Shown here in pieces: positions 36,418 to 47,718 of a stretch of DNA of 64,000 nt (positions are counted from its first letter, which is position 1; every line of letters starts with the position of its first letter). This DNA is from Paralithodes platypus (Eukaryota; Arthropoda; Malacostraca; Decapoda; Lithodidae), in contig CM064519.1 in assembly GCA_032716605.1 (NCBI GenBank), positions 29,219,943 to 29,283,942 of the forward strand. Reading direction: 5' to 3'. Under the pieces are notes generated by a model. That model was not told the DNA's origin and made no database searches. It worked only from the letters and a program-made list of their open reading frames with translations. A program made the translations under genes and the position numbers.

Positions 36418-36615
36418 TTATCCCCGTAAGGATCATGACGCGTTTTGACAGTTAATTATGCTAGCTTTATACGATTTTGTACAACTTAGGAAGGATCTAT
36501 GGAGACTGTCTCAAATAACCCTCTGACTTTCATATACCCTTGCTAATCTAAATGCAATCGTCTAATAATGGCCAGAATATATTGCAAGAACGCATCCTAA
36601 TCCTCAAGGGGTTAA
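36418..36615 (+). mobile_element. Group D TTAA-MITE, left end decayed
   Basis: TTATCCCCGTAAGGATCATG at the left and ATCCTCAAGGGGTTAA at the right. Inner GCTAGCTTTATACGATTTTG pairs with GCAATCGTCTAATAATGGCC. It lies only 111 bp from the previous group D copy. Confidence 0.8.
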
Positions 36616-37500
36616 TTAAAACACAATGTTGTATGTACAGTATATACTGAGGCACATACCGCATAGCTGGGGGTGGCAGACTCGAGACAGAGCCCGAACA
36701 GAAACAACATTTAAAGTTCCAATTCTTAGGGTCCGGGACCACTTTCGCGTTCCCTCGCCTCTTTCTCTGTATTGTCTTATAGGTGAATTTTACATGGGGA
36801 AGAGGATTCCTAGTTCTCCGCCCCCAGAAGGAAAGGTAGGACAGAAAAAGGGACAGACAGAAATGGATGAGGTTGGGTAGAGGATGCCAAACCTTACTCT
36901 GGATAGGACCAGCCCTCACCCTCAGACAATATTACTATTACTATAAATAAATACGTTAAGAACCTCCCCCATTATGATGTTGATATGATTAACGAAATTT
37001 ACAAACACACTACTTCAAGAAACAGATACCTTTGAACCTATTTTGTTTTATCTACAACATTATACAACACAACAACTCTCTGCAGAGCTTGTGCCTCGGC
37101 TAGGATACATTGACTCATTACCATAACTTATCGATTGTATATTGTATACCCATATACTCCATACGCTTTAACAACTGAACTACGTAGATTATTCTATTCT
37201 ATGCTTTTCTCATTCTGTTCTGCAGTAATTGTATTTTTCAGTGTTAAATTAATGAAACTTAATAGTTAGAAATATGTGCATGAGAAATTTTGAAGGGATC
37301 ATTGCAGGAGGTGAAGAGAAGGATATCAATCATTAAATCGAAGTATAAAGTAATATCTGAAATCAGTTGCGAAAGGACGCCTGAACCTTTCTTTATGTTC
37401 TTGAGAAACCTTGGTGACAAATTTTATAGGCGGGCGAGGTGAACAGGCTGACAAATGACAATGGAAATATAATGTCCGTTTTGTCATTTGGTGAAGAAAA
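36616..37500. other. Unique sequence, no gene recognised
   Basis: Overlapping ORFs at 36548 and 36626 show no domain and the first runs into a MITE. Confidence 0.4.
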
Positions 37501-37501
37501 A

Positions 37502-37566
37502 TACACAGACACACACACACGCACACATACACACACACACAAACACACATACACACACACACATAC
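37502..37566. repeat. (CA)n microsatellite, interrupted
   Basis: ACACAC blocks with GCAC, ATAC and AAAC interruptions. Confidence 0.9.
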
Positions 37567-37862
37567 AACACTGGTGGCCTATCACACTGAGGAGAGGGCG
37601 TGACGAATGAGTTGAAAGAATAATCTTGGTAAATAGGAAGGATGGGAGAACAGAAGAGGACACTACGAATGATAAGAAAGGGATGAGGCAAATTAAAGGA
37701 GCATTTGAAGTGAATGAAGGAGTAAAGAGTTTAAAGAAGCGAAATAGGAAACACAAAAGTTGTAAGTGAGGCCCCCAAAAGGAAAAAGAATGACGAAGTA
37801 AGAGGAAGGAAGTCTACTATAGAAGAAGAGCGGCGTTTAAGAAAATATAAGGCAGAACATAT

Positions 37863-37864
<2 letters not shown>

Positions 37865-37929
<65 letters not shown>
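37865..37929. repeat. (GA)n microsatellite
   Basis: A pure GA array of about 32 units. Confidence 0.97.
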
Positions 37930-37934
<5 letters not shown>

Positions 37935-38089
37935 AAAAGAGTATCTTGACAAGTTATAATGGCCGTAATATAATAACATTTGAAAGATAGAACTTTATAA
38001 AATGAATGTACTGTAACCAGAACAAGGTAGGAAGAAGAGTCCTTGAGAAAAGCCAAAAATACAAGAAAAGAGGGAAGCAAAAATGAATG

Positions 38090-38945
38090 GGGAGAGAGAA
38101 CTGGGGGGGGGGTGACAGGGTGGAAGGGGAAGAAGGAAGATGGATAGGGGGAAGAGGGGGAGGGGGGGAAGAGGGGGAGGGTAGGAAGACGAAGGAAGAG
38201 AAGGAAGACGAGAGAAGGGATGGGGACAGAAGGATGAACAGAGAGGAACGGAGATAGGAATAGAGACACAAAGAGGGGTGAGAGAGAGACTGAATAATAG
38301 GGAGAACATTAATAAAGAAATAGGGGGGTGAAGAAGAGACTAAATAGTAGGGAGAAACGAAAATAATAAAGCATTAGAGGGTGTGTGGGGGAGGGAGAAG
38401 GAGAGGTAGAGAAGGGATGGAGAGGAAGGGAGAGGGACGGTAGGGGAATGTGAGAGAGGGAGGGGGGGGAGAAGGAGAGGTAGGGGGGGAGAGGAAGGAA
38501 GAGGGAGGGGAGGGGAATGGGGGAGAGGGAGGGGGGGAGAAGGAGAGGTAGGGAAGGAGGGAGGGATGGAGAGGGATGGAGAGGAAGGAAGAGGGACGGT
38601 AGGGGAATGTGAGAGAGGGAGGGGTGGGGGAGAAGGAGAGGTAGGGAAGGAGGGAGGAGGAGAAGGAGGGAGGGGATGGAGAGGAAGGGAGAGGGATGGT
38701 AGGGGAATGTGAGAGAAGGAGGGGGGGAGAAGGAGAGGTAGGGAAGGAGGGAGGGATGGAGAGGAAGGAAGAGGGACGGTAGGGGAATGTGAGAGAGGGA
38801 GGGGGGGGAGAAGGAGAGGTAGGGATGGAGAGGAAGGGAGAGGGACGGTAGGGGAAAGGGGGAGAGGGAGGGAGGGATGAAAAGGAGGGAGGGGATGGAG
38901 AGGAAGGGAGAGGGACGGTATGGGAATGGGGGAGAGGGAGGGGGA
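38090..38945. repeat. G/A-rich minisatellite, 70-160 bp units
   Basis: GACGGTAGGGGAATG-type words recur near 38441, 38600, 38700, 38780 and 38849. They are separated by GGGGGAGAAGGAGAGGTAGG and GGGATGGAGAGGAAGG blocks. Spacing varies, so it is a shuffled compound array. Runs of four or more G are abundant. Two overlapping minus ORFs of over 200 codons (Ser/Pro/Leu) are artefacts. Confidence 0.9.
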
Positions 38946-39054
38946 GGAAGCCGAGCGTTCGAGTCAACAGGAGAGAGGAAGCAAACAGACGGACAGGCAG
39001 GCGGACGGGCGGACAGACAGACACAAACAGACGATAAAACAGTCACACAGGACG

Positions 39055-39930
39055 TGGGGGGGGGGGGAATCGTGACCAACGGTGGTGGTGGTGGTGGAGG
39101 TGAAGGGAGGTGGTGAAGGAAGGTGATGATGATAGTGGAGGTGGAAGTGGTGGATAATGGTGGTGATGGTGGAAATGGTGAAAGGAGGTAGTGGTGGTGG
39201 TGATGATGATGATGGTGGAAGTGGTGAAAGGAGGTGGTGGAGGTGGCGAAAGGATGTAATGGTGGTGGGAAGGGAAATTAAGGTGTAATGATAATGGTGG
39301 AGATGGTGAAAGTAGGTAGTGATGGTGGTGAAGGGATATGATTGTGGTGATGGTGGAGGTGGTAGAAGGAGGTAGTGGTGGTGGTAAAGGGAGGCGATAA
39401 CGGTGGTGGTGGAAGTGGTGAAAGGCGGTAGTGGTGGCGGTAAAGGGAGGTGATAATGGTGGTGATGGTGGTGGAAGTGGTGAAAGGAGGTACTTGTGGT
39501 GGTGGTGGTGAAGGAAGGTGATGGTGGTGGAAATGGTGAAAGGAGGTAGTGGTGGTGGTGGAGGTGAAGGAAGGTGATGGGGGTGATGATGGTGGTGGAA
39601 GTGGTGAAAGGAGGTAGTGGTAGTGGTGGTGAAGGGAGGTGATGGTGGTGATGATGGTGGAAGTGGTGAAAGGAGGTAGTGGTGGCGGTAAAGGGAGGCA
39701 ATGGTGATAGTGATAATGGTGGTGAAGGGAGGTAGTGGTGGTGAAGGAAGGTGATGGTGGTGGAAGTGGTGAAAGGAGGTAGTGGTGATGGAGAAAGGAA
39801 GTAGTGGTGGTGGTGAAGGGAAGTGATGGTGGGGGTGGTGGTGGCAAGGGGAGGTAATGGTGATAGTGATAATGGTGAAGGTGGTGAAAGGACGTAGTGG
39901 TGGTGATGGCAAAAGGTAGACGATAGTGGT
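39055..39930. repeat. GGT/GAT-rich minisatellite
   Basis: Blocks such as GTGGTGAAAGGAGGTAGTGG alternate with GGTGGTGGTGAAGG and GATGGTGGTGATG. The spacing is a multiple of three, which leaves minus-strand ORFs of up to 289 codons (Pro/His/Thr). No codon-like constraint is visible. Confidence 0.92.
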
Positions 39931-40189
39931 GGTGATGATATTGGTGGGGGTGCTAGTGAGGATTAACGAAAAGACCGTTAGTGACGTTGATAATGATTAA
40001 AGTGATAGTGACAAGTGGAGGGGTTGCAATGTGAGTTCGTTACTTGACAGGATATAGTTTCGATAATAGTGATCAGGGATGTGAGGAAGATATTTAGGTT
40101 GTTGGTTATGATGAGGAGGAGGGTTGATATTTGTGGTGGCGTTGATTATGGCTGTTAGGGGTGGTGGGGTACTGTGGAAACAAGGATCG

Positions 40190-40403
40190 TTAAGCCTTTC
40201 TCGCGCGAGGACGTGAATGCGTCCTTACAGGGATACTTTAAAACCTTTGTGCCGATGGGTGTTTGGAAACCTTTAGATTAATTACTTCAAACTCTGCAGT
40301 TGTCTTTGAGCGAGTTGTGGGCAGAAAACTAATTTTGGAGAGGTAATTATGATAATTATATTTCTGAGTACTAAACGGCAACCGCCGGACCTGAAAGGGT
40401 TAA
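40190..40403 (-). mobile_element. Group C TTAA-MITE, copy 3
   Basis: Starts TTAAGCCTTTCTCGCG and ends CCTGAAAGGGTTAA. The inverse body CAACTCTGCAGTTGTC and GTGGGCAGAAAACTAATTTT identifies group C in minus orientation. The TTAA is present at both ends. Confidence 0.88.
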
Positions 40404-41077
40404 TAAAATAGATGAAGTAGAATTATTGGTGATACTTTGGGCTCTGGTGGTGTTGATACAATTAGATCAAGAAGTTTCCTTATCCCACATCATATATAAA
40501 CTGCTCATATAATAAGGAACAAACAAAATTATATATATATAAGCGTGTGTGTATGAATGTGTGTTCATGAGTGTAGAGCAGGCCGTGAGAAGGATACCTT
40601 ATGTTAAGCTATTGAAGAAGTCAAGTTCAAGGACGTTCTGAACAATTCTGAAGACACCACCCACACTCACCTTGTTACTTGATCCAACCACTGGCTTAAC
40701 ATTTCCCACCCACGTCTCTCAGTAATACTACGAAATCTCCCCCCCCCCCCCCTCCGTCACACTACTCTTTCCAACTTCATCGTCTTCCGCAATTGTTTCC
40801 TGTCTCTCCAGTCTTCGTATATTGGTATGTACTAGCTATTTCCACAGCTCCCATGAACTCTCGTATATCCCAATCCAAGTACCTGTTTTGTCGCCTTTAA
40901 ATCACTCACTCAATTAGCTCACACGCTAAATTTAAAGCCATCGGTCTCACAAAACCAATGCCCCAGTAACATATCCTTAACCTGACCGCTTAAAGTTGAA
41001 AAAGTTTAGTTGCCTTCCTGTGACATACCTTTCTTTCTCAAACCCTTCATCAAGCATATACAGTATATATACAAATA
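40404..41077. other. Unique sequence, no gene recognised
   Basis: A poly(C) run (40739-40752) is the only notable item. Confidence 0.4.
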
Positions 41078-41080
41078 ATA

Positions 41081-41131
<51 letters not shown>
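41078..41131. repeat. (TA)n microsatellite
   Basis: A TA array preceded by ACTGTATATA at 41071. Confidence 0.95.
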
Positions 41132-41134
<3 letters not shown>

Positions 41135-41149
41135 TTTCTTTGTAGTCAG

Positions 41150-41557
41150 GTAATTCTCTCTCTCTCTCTCTCTCCCCCAATCTTCCCTTGTACTTCACCC
41201 ACTGTCTGTACTTTTTCTTCGTCCTCTTTCGTATTCCCTACCCACATTTCATCATCTGCCATATCTATTATCTATCCCACTGTGCTCTCATTTCTTTCAC
41301 TAACTCCTATCACCCCTCAATTCTGCCTCATCCATGTCTCCTACCTGCAGTTTTATCCCCCAATCCGGTTAACTGTATCATTTAACTATCTTACCTCTCC
41401 CGAGTACCTTTTTCACCTCTCAAATCCACATCTTTCACTCATGTCTGCCTATTCTCCCAAACCACATATCTCACCATTCCCTCAATTCTCCTTCCCACCA
41501 TTTCCCCACTTAGTCTTGTAATCGATCTCAATCACCTCTCATACCATCCATGCTACC
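41150..41557. other. Pyrimidine-rich sequence
   Basis: C/T-biased plus strand after a short (CT)n at 41156-41174. ORFs over it are Ser/Leu/Pro/His-rich without a domain. It may belong to the decayed LINE to the right. Confidence 0.35.
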
Positions 41558-41796
41558 TTAGCCCTTTCTAGACCCGATACGCATTTTTGTTCTGTTTTCT
41601 GGCTATTATTAGTCGATTTTATTTAGATTACGAAGGTTATATGGAAGTCAGAGGGTTAAATGAAATAGTCTTTACCCATATAATTACCACAGATCCTTCA
41701 TAAACTGTCTAACATCGTCTAATGATAACCAGAATAAACTGTCTAATGATAACCAGAATAAACTGCCAAAATGCGTCATAATCTTCAAAGGGTTAT
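41558..41796 (+). mobile_element. Group D TTAA-MITE with a 22-bp internal duplication
   Basis: TTAGCCCTTTCTAGACCCG at the left, ATCTTCAAAGGGTTA at the right. CTGGCTATTATTAGTCGAT pairs with CATCGTCTAATGATAACCAG. The block AATGATAACCAGAATAAACT occurs twice in tandem (from about 41721), so the copy is longer than its relatives. Confidence 0.87.
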
Positions 41797-41983
41797 TTGT
41801 CCTTCATTCCCTTTCAACACACTTGCATGCCAGTCATTTCTATTGTTTTACTGGTCACCTCACAATGCCAATTCGATCGTACTTTTCACAATTCTTCGCC
41901 CTACAGTATGTTGTTCCTTTCTCACCTACATTTCACATCCACTAGTCCCATCAATGCATCCTCGTTCATCCCCCATTCTCTTT

Positions 41984-42660
41984 CCTATCTATCTATCTAT
42001 CTATTGCCTGACGCCGTGATCCCCAAAGGGGTGGCCACGAACGAACCGCCCCATGCATCTCTGTCCCCAGTCAGTCGACGCGCCTCCTCCCAACCAGCAC
42101 CGCCTTCATCCATATACTTCCTCACTCTCCTTCCACCTCTCTTTCGGTTTACCTCTTCCTCTCTGTCCTTCCACCTCGCTCTCGTACACCTTCTTAGTTA
42201 TTCTCTCGCTTCCCATACGTTCCATATGGCCGAACCATCTCAAGGTGTTCCTTTTCACACTTTCCAGCACATCTACCTCCACACCACACCTCCTTCTTAC
42301 TTCCTCATTCGTCTGTCTATCTCTCCATGTAACTCCGCACACACTTCTCAAGTAACTCATTTCCACCCATCTCACTCTTGGTCTCAGTCTCTTCTCAAAC
42401 GTCCATGCTTCGCTTCCGTAAGTCAGTGTCGGGATTACCACACTGTCATGCAAGGGCTTCTTTACTTCCATACTGACCACCCTATTTCTTGTTACTGCTT
42501 TCAGCGTTCCTACAACCGTCTTCCCCTGTTGCACCCTCTCCCGCACTTCTTCATCCATAGTCCCATCTTTACTCAACTCTCTCTCTTGCCACTCCCGTAT
42601 ATACTGTGTACATCCATCAACCCTTTCGCCTGGTCTCTGCTTCTTCATCCATAGTCCCAT
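41984..42660 (-). pseudogene. RTE-like LINE ORF2 C-terminal fragment with (GATA)n tail
   Basis: The minus-strand ORF 42106..42660 (184 codons) reads KPLHDSVVIPTLTYGSEAWT, VRWVEMSYLRSVCGVTWRDR, CGVEVDVLESVKRNTLRWFG and HMERMGSERITKKVYESEVE. This is the conserved region after the RT domain of an endonuclease-reverse transcriptase LINE: LTYGSE-W, EM-YLR---GV, R---LRWFGH--RM. The ORF is stop-free, so the copy is fairly young, but it lacks the RT catalytic core. Its 3' side (42060 down to 41984) ends in GGCAATAGATAGATAGATAG, matching the short copy at 25511. Its upstream part is disrupted by a 94-bp tandem repeat. Confidence 0.88.
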
Positions 42661-42840
42661 CTTTACTTAACTCTCTCTCTTGCCACTTCCGTATATACTG
42701 TGTACATCCATCAACCCTTTCGCCTGGTCTCTGCTTCTTCATCCATAGTCCCATCTTTACTCAACTCTCTCTCTTGCCACTTCCGTATATACTGTGTACA
42801 TCCATCAACCCTTTCGCCTGGTCTCTGCTTCTTCATCCAT
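42547..42840. repeat. 94-bp tandem repeat inside the LINE, 3 copies
   Basis: TTCTTCATCCATAGTCCCAT begins at 42547, 42641 and 42735, and the start of a fourth unit is at 42829. The unit covers LINE coding sequence (QRPGERVDGCTQYIREWQ on the minus strand). Because 94 is not a multiple of three, each added copy shifts the frame, so the expansion broke the ORF. Confidence 0.93.
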
Positions 42841-43766
42841 CTCAACTCTTTGGCAACAACTTAACTTTCCTTATATTCCTCCTCTTCACGACTAACTACC
42901 CCATCCTCACTACCAAATACAATATCACATTTAATTTTTCTTACTCTAATTTTACCATGTATTTACTATTTCTTTTTCACATTCACAAATTCCATCATAT
43001 GTATTTCAGGCCTCCTTTCTACCCTACCTTTCATAGATTTTTTAAACAATAGGTTTGTTTTCCCTACATTAATTCAACCTCTCTCGACTCACCTCCACAT
43101 ACCCTCCATACCAAACCACTCTCCGCATCCACCAATCCATCCCCGCTGTCTTTCCCATTCCAGCCAGTTCTTCTATCTCACTTCTTATACCTCCTTCGAT
43201 GTCTCTCCTTTTCTATTTTTCCAAACTATCTGCCCTATCCCAGTTTGCTCTCTCTCTACCTCCTTCTCCCTCTCATCGCTTTTCTTACCTCCATATACCT
43301 CCATCTTCAGTGCCTCAACTTTCAGTCATTCAATCTCACATATTTTTGCACCATAAAACTATTTGTGTCTCTACATTTCCAAACTACCTACTCCACCCAG
43401 TTTTATCTCTACCTCCTCCTATGTGATTTCATTCATCTCCTTATATGTACACAATCTCCTTACGTAACTCTTCTCCGCATCAACCAACCGTATCAAATGT
43501 GTTATCTGCCTCCTTCTCAACTCCACATCTTTAACCACCACCAAACTTCATCCCTTTCTACCCTAGCCTGTGTTATATTTGCCTCTTTCTTCACCTCATC
43601 TCTCTCTCACCTCCACATATCCTCCATACTTGTCTACTCTCCATACCAACCCAGCCCTCTTCCCACACCTGCCAGTTCTTCAATCTCCCCTCATGCGCCC
43701 CCTTCGAATGTTTTCCTTTTCTCCTTGTCCAAACTAGTTCCCTCGCCGTTATATCTTTATTCTATA
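42841..43766 (-). other. Pyrimidine-rich stretch, possibly decayed LINE upstream sequence
   Basis: The plus strand is C/T-rich. Short minus-strand words such as AGMGKTAGMDW near 43150 recall the KAAGMDG segment at the start of LINE RT domains, but no long frame is open. The plus ORFs (43199, 43245) are compositional. Confidence 0.3.
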
Positions 43767-44139
43767 TTAAGGGGAGATGGGTCGTTTTACTAGACCCCCT
43801 TCTTCCTCATGTTTAGCCCCATTAGTTTTCACATTTAAAGATGTTTGCTTTATTAGTGTGTCGATTTTAAGACTTTCAGCCCCATTTCCTTGTCAATGTT
43901 AAGACCTTTTGTGCAATTTAGGTGTCGATTTTTTTCCTGGCGAACGATAGTGAGCCTGTAATTTTGGAAGAACCGGCCTTCGGCTGGGACACTTTTCTAC
44001 CGAAAAATTTACAAATTTATCTACTGTAGAAGGGGATCTAATGGATGTGTTTGTTTTAAGTTTGATGTAGGTCTAGGGATTAAACTAGACAATACTAAAT
44101 ACATGAAAATATCGACCAAAGAGTAAACCATCCCCCCTT
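43767..44139 (+). mobile_element. Group A TTAA-MITE
   Basis: Starts TTAAGGGGAGATGG and ends CCATCCCCCCTTCA, so the last TTAA is changed to TTCA. It contains GCCCCATTAGTTTTCAC, GTGTCGATTTTTTTCCTGGC, CCGGCCTTCGGCTGGG and ACTTTTCTACCGAAAAATTT. Confidence 0.9.
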
Positions 44140-44256
44140 CATCCCATCACTGTACTTATCTCCACACATACATGCCCTCCTTACCTGTCTATCTCCTTCA
44201 TCCCATCACTGTACTTATCTCCACACATACATGCCCTCCTTACCTGTCTATCTCCT
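44139..44256. repeat. 59-bp tandem duplication
   Basis: TTCATCCCATCACTGTACTT occurs at about 44138 and 44197, followed by the same CACATACATGCCCTCC. A CCTGTCAGTT-containing block of about 70 bp (44243-44310) recurs at 44656-44724, on the other side of the next MITE. Confidence 0.9.
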
Positions 44257-44324
44257 TACCACACCCCGCCCTCTGTCCTGCACCTGTCAGTTATCTCGCC
44301 CGGACCCGTAGTGTTTATTTTTTT

Positions 44325-44665
44325 GGCCTAAATATTAATATATATATTTATATTTTAGTTTCCTCGCTAGAACTCCATCAAGCTATTAAAAACATCCCTT
44401 AGACCCCCTCTCAAGATAAATTTTTAAATTTATCGGTAGAAAAATTTCCCGGCCGAAGGCCGATTCCTTCTAAAATTACAGGCTCGCTATCGCTCGCCAA
44501 GAAAAAATCGACACCTACATGACACGAAAGGTCTTAATATTGACAAAGAAATGGTGCGCAAGGTCTCAAATCGCCAAACTAATAGCACGAACGTCATAAA
44601 ATCTCAAAACAAATATGCTAAACATGAGGGAGAATGAGGTCCAGAAAAAGTGAGTACCTGCCCCT
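44325..44665 (-). mobile_element. Group A TTAA-MITE
   Basis: Minus-strand order: CTCCATCAAGC, ATTTATCGGTAGAAAAATTT, CCCGGCCGAAGGCCGATTCC, GCTCGCTATCGCTCGCCAAG, ATCGACACC, CATGAGGGAGAATGAGG. Terminal TTAA sites are not clear. It lies between two copies of a block of about 70 bp. Confidence 0.87.
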
Positions 44666-44947
44666 ATCTCCTTACCAACCCCGCCCTCTGTCCTGCACCT
44701 GTCAGTTCTCTGGCCCGTACCCGTCTCCGATCAACCCGTCCCGCCGCCACCCTCACCCTGTTTTACCTGTCTCATCAGCCACGCCCTGCCGCCCACTCTG
44801 TCCCGCCCATCTGTCCGCCCACCTGTCTACTGCTGCTGCTGCTCCAGGTATACAGGTACGCTCTATCCGCCCACCTACCTGACAGCTCGTTTTACTAGCT
44901 CATATATGGGGTCCTTAATTCTAGACTCCAACCAATTAGCCATACTC
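44666..44947. other. C-rich unique sequence
   Basis: Holds the second CCTGTCAGTT block (to 44724) and C-rich sequence with (CTG)n at about 44830-44844. No gene recognised. Confidence 0.4.
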
Positions 44948-44949
44948 AC

Positions 44950-45025
44950 CTGGTCTTGATAGCCTAGTGCTTAGTCTGCGGAATTTCGGTGTGAGTGTCC
45001 TAGGTTCGAGTCCTTGGAGTACCAG
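44950..45025 (+). mobile_element. tRNA-derived SINE head or tRNA pseudogene
   Basis: An exact B box GGTTCGAGTCC lies at 45003-45013 and an A-box-like TAGCCTAGTGC at 44960-44970. CTGGT (44950) pairs with ACCAG (45021) as an acceptor-like stem, and the T arm forms with one mismatch. The D and anticodon arms do not fold well, so a working tRNA is unlikely. A similar sequence at 19836 suggests a dispersed SINE. Confidence 0.55.
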
Positions 45026-45589
45026 ATGTATTCATAACTTTTATTGATTTCACTAGTTTGGTTTATTTGTAAATTTATTGGTGAGTTTGTGAAAACAAAT
45101 AAGAATTTATTATTTGTCGTACATTTGGTTTCTACTAAGTAATTGTTGTCTTTAATTCCAAAATATAATTCACTTTGCATCACTAATATATCACTAAGCA
45201 CACACGCCGCCACCCCCCACCCCCCAATACACACACACACACGCTCACACAAACAAACACACACAACCCACCTTCCAATCCCCCATTCCGTACCATAATT
45301 CCTCATCCACAACTTCTACCAAGAATCGAAAGAAGAAAAAACAAAATCATATATAAGCGTGTCCCATTTTGAGGATCGAGACTCCAGGGTGCAAATGAGG
45401 ACCTCACTCGGTGTCGTAAATAAAATGCTGCGAGGAGAATGTATTAAGCTTGATAAATGTGGCCTAGGAGGAGATTGGATGCTCGATGGGGGGCTCAGGG
45501 CTTATAATTATCAAGAGGATCTTCTGAAGGGGTTTTTCTATAATGGGATCTCTTAGGATGGGGTACGGTGGGCTCAGGGACTTTGTTTA
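45026..45589. other. Unique sequence with CA-rich patch
   Basis: A C/A-rich patch lies at 45198-45265. No gene recognised. Confidence 0.4.
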
Positions 45590-45627
45590 TATATATATAT
45601 TATATATATATATTATATATATATATT

Positions 45628-45684
<57 letters not shown>
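45590..45684. repeat. (TA)n microsatellite
   Basis: Regular TATATATATTA blocks lead into a pure TA array. Confidence 0.95.
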
Positions 45685-45687
<3 letters not shown>

Positions 45688-46584
45688 CAGTGAATACTAA
45701 CACTGGATTAAATTACACCCGTGTTCCATTCTCTGCATTTAGGTTTTAAACTCCATTTGCGATTGAATAACAAGGATTAAATCAAGTTTTGCCCCCTTTC
45801 TTCAACGTTCAAATATCGTCTGGAATTTGTTCAGTTTTCTTGCTTTTCTTATTGAGATGAATGTTGCCTGGTATATTTGAACTCAAAATGAAGCTGTGAA
45901 AGTATTGATATGCAGGCACTTAAAAAAAAAATATATATATATCGCATTCCATTTTAACGCAATTATCTATATATTCAGTAATATAGGAACAATATGTGTT
46001 TTATAGGTAAGAAGCAATCGCATATGTAACTAAGTACACACACACACACACACATTTTTTAGTTGATAATACAAGGTTACATACTTATTACCATTAGCTA
46101 AAAGTAACAAGCTATGTGTTATATGAAATTACAGGTTAATCTATTATATGTATTCAAGATATCCACAATTATGTTACAGTAATAGCATATTAGTGATGAT
46201 AAGTCTATGGAAACTGAAGCCTCATTTCAGATCATTGCTACATTATTTGATTAGAATATGAACAAGGTAAAACGAAAATAGAGATGCTAGTTCCAGTTGT
46301 TTGACATACTATGGTTATAATGTCATCCTAAATAGCCTATAAATGTACAAATAGTGTTGCCATATCTTAAACTGTATAAATGGTAAAGAAAATGTTACAG
46401 TTAAAGTTAAAGTTTTTGATACGTGAATCAAAGAAGAAAACATACACACAGGAAAGATAAACAAACCCTTGATTATAGGCGAGATGGGATATTAAAAGAG
46501 TCTAGTTACTAATTACTGGTAGGTGAACAGAGGCAGCCGTCTCATCCTGGAAACAAACCCATGACATATCGGTTGTGAGCTGAC
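45685..46584. other. AT-rich unique sequence
   Basis: A short (CA)n lies at 46036-46054. No gene recognised. Confidence 0.45.
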
Positions 46585-46885
46585 TTATGGGGAGGTTTGT
46601 AGTTTGCTCCCTAGACCTCCATCAAGCTTACAAAAAATGCGAACAAGACTCCCCTTCGAGATAGATGTTTATATTTTTCGATAGAAAGAGCTCCTAAGTT
46701 GCATGCTGGCTATTGCTCGCCAGGATAAAAAACGACACCAAAATGGCTTGGAAGGTCTCAACATTGACAAAGAAAGGGTGTGAAAGGTCTTAAAATCACT
46801 AAACAAATGGGCCGAATATCGTTAAGCCTCAAAACAAATGGAGCTAAACATGAGGGAGATCCACAATAAACAAACCTCCACTTAA
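46585..46885 (-). mobile_element. Group A TTAA-MITE, diverged
   Basis: Starts TTATGGGGAGGTTTGTAG and ends CAAACCTCCACTTAA. It contains ACCTCCATCAAGCTTAC, TTTTTCGATAGAAAG, GCTGGCTATTGCTCGCCAGG and AACATGAGGGAGA. The CCGGCC hairpin is lost. Confidence 0.85.
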
Positions 46886-47409
46886 CTAACTAATGCACCA
46901 GAGGTAACCAAAAAGGAATCTGGTGGGTAAATAAGTTGGAGAATAGAAAAAGGAGAAGATGAGAATGTTTAGAGAATAGAGTGAAGACAACTTTATGAAC
47001 GAGGAAAGAAGTAGATGTTGTGATACTCGCATTGCTTTCTTCGTAGGAACAGATCATTGTTATATAATATTCAAGGAAACTGATGACTGGGATCAATCAA
47101 TTACCGAAGTAGAATTTCAGTCACATTTTTTTTTACGATCTTCACTGGAAAACTTTCAAGCTTTTTTTACTAGGTATTAAGTCATATGCCAAATAGTAGT
47201 TCTCTCTTTACCCAATGTTTTTTTGTTTATTCAATAAAGCTGTTCTCGAACTTTTGAATGAGTATCTACCCAGCGTCAACTACTGGAATCGTATAACATG
47301 GTAGCTACAGTATACAAGATGTATTTTATACTCGGTGAAAATGTTTCCAAATTTCATACATTAAAGGAACTAGGGTACGACTAAAAATTCCTTACACTGG
47401 TTTTGTTTT
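46886..47409. other. AT-rich unique sequence
   Basis: No gene or element recognised. Confidence 0.4.
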
Positions 47410-47640
47410 TGTTATTACCTCTGCCAACGAAGTTTGACGGAGGTTATGTTTTTACCCCCGTTTGTCTGTCTGCTTGTCTGTAAACAAGATATATCCAAAA
47501 GTTATTAACCGATGTTCACTAAATTTGGTAGGCAGATAGGAAGTGCGGCAAGGAAAAAGTAATTCAATTTTAGGAGGTAATCAGTAGAGCGCTTACCACC
47601 GCCAGTGTAGGTGGAGGTATTCGCTCTACCGAGTGCCCCT
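47410..47640 (+). mobile_element. Internally deleted copy of a widespread invertebrate repeat
   Basis: Opens with TTACCTCTGCCAACGAAG and GGAGGTTATGTTTTTACCC, then GTTTGTCTGTCTGC. It closes with GGTGGAGGTATTCGCTCTAC and CGAGTGCCCC. From memory, this opening and closing pair marks a dispersed repeat common in marine invertebrate genomes. The class is uncertain to me and no terminal inverted repeats are visible. Confidence 0.45.
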
Positions 47641-47643
47641 CAA

Positions 47644-47645
<2 letters not shown>

Positions 47646-47714
<69 letters not shown>
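47646..47714. repeat. (GA)n microsatellite
   Basis: A pure GA array, then GAGCGAGAGTGAGAG variants. It begins a few bases after the repeat above. Confidence 0.97.

Positions 47715-47718
<4 letters not shown>

Noticed and set aside
38309..39912. Minus-strand ORFs of 189-289 codons rich in Ser/Pro/His/Thr
   Set aside because: Overlapping ORFs in different frames over G-rich minisatellites. Their length reflects lack of A/T-rich stop codons in the C-rich complement.
41797..42654. 285-codon plus-strand ORF
   Set aside because: It is the antisense shadow of the recognisable LINE ORF on the minus strand at 42106..42660.
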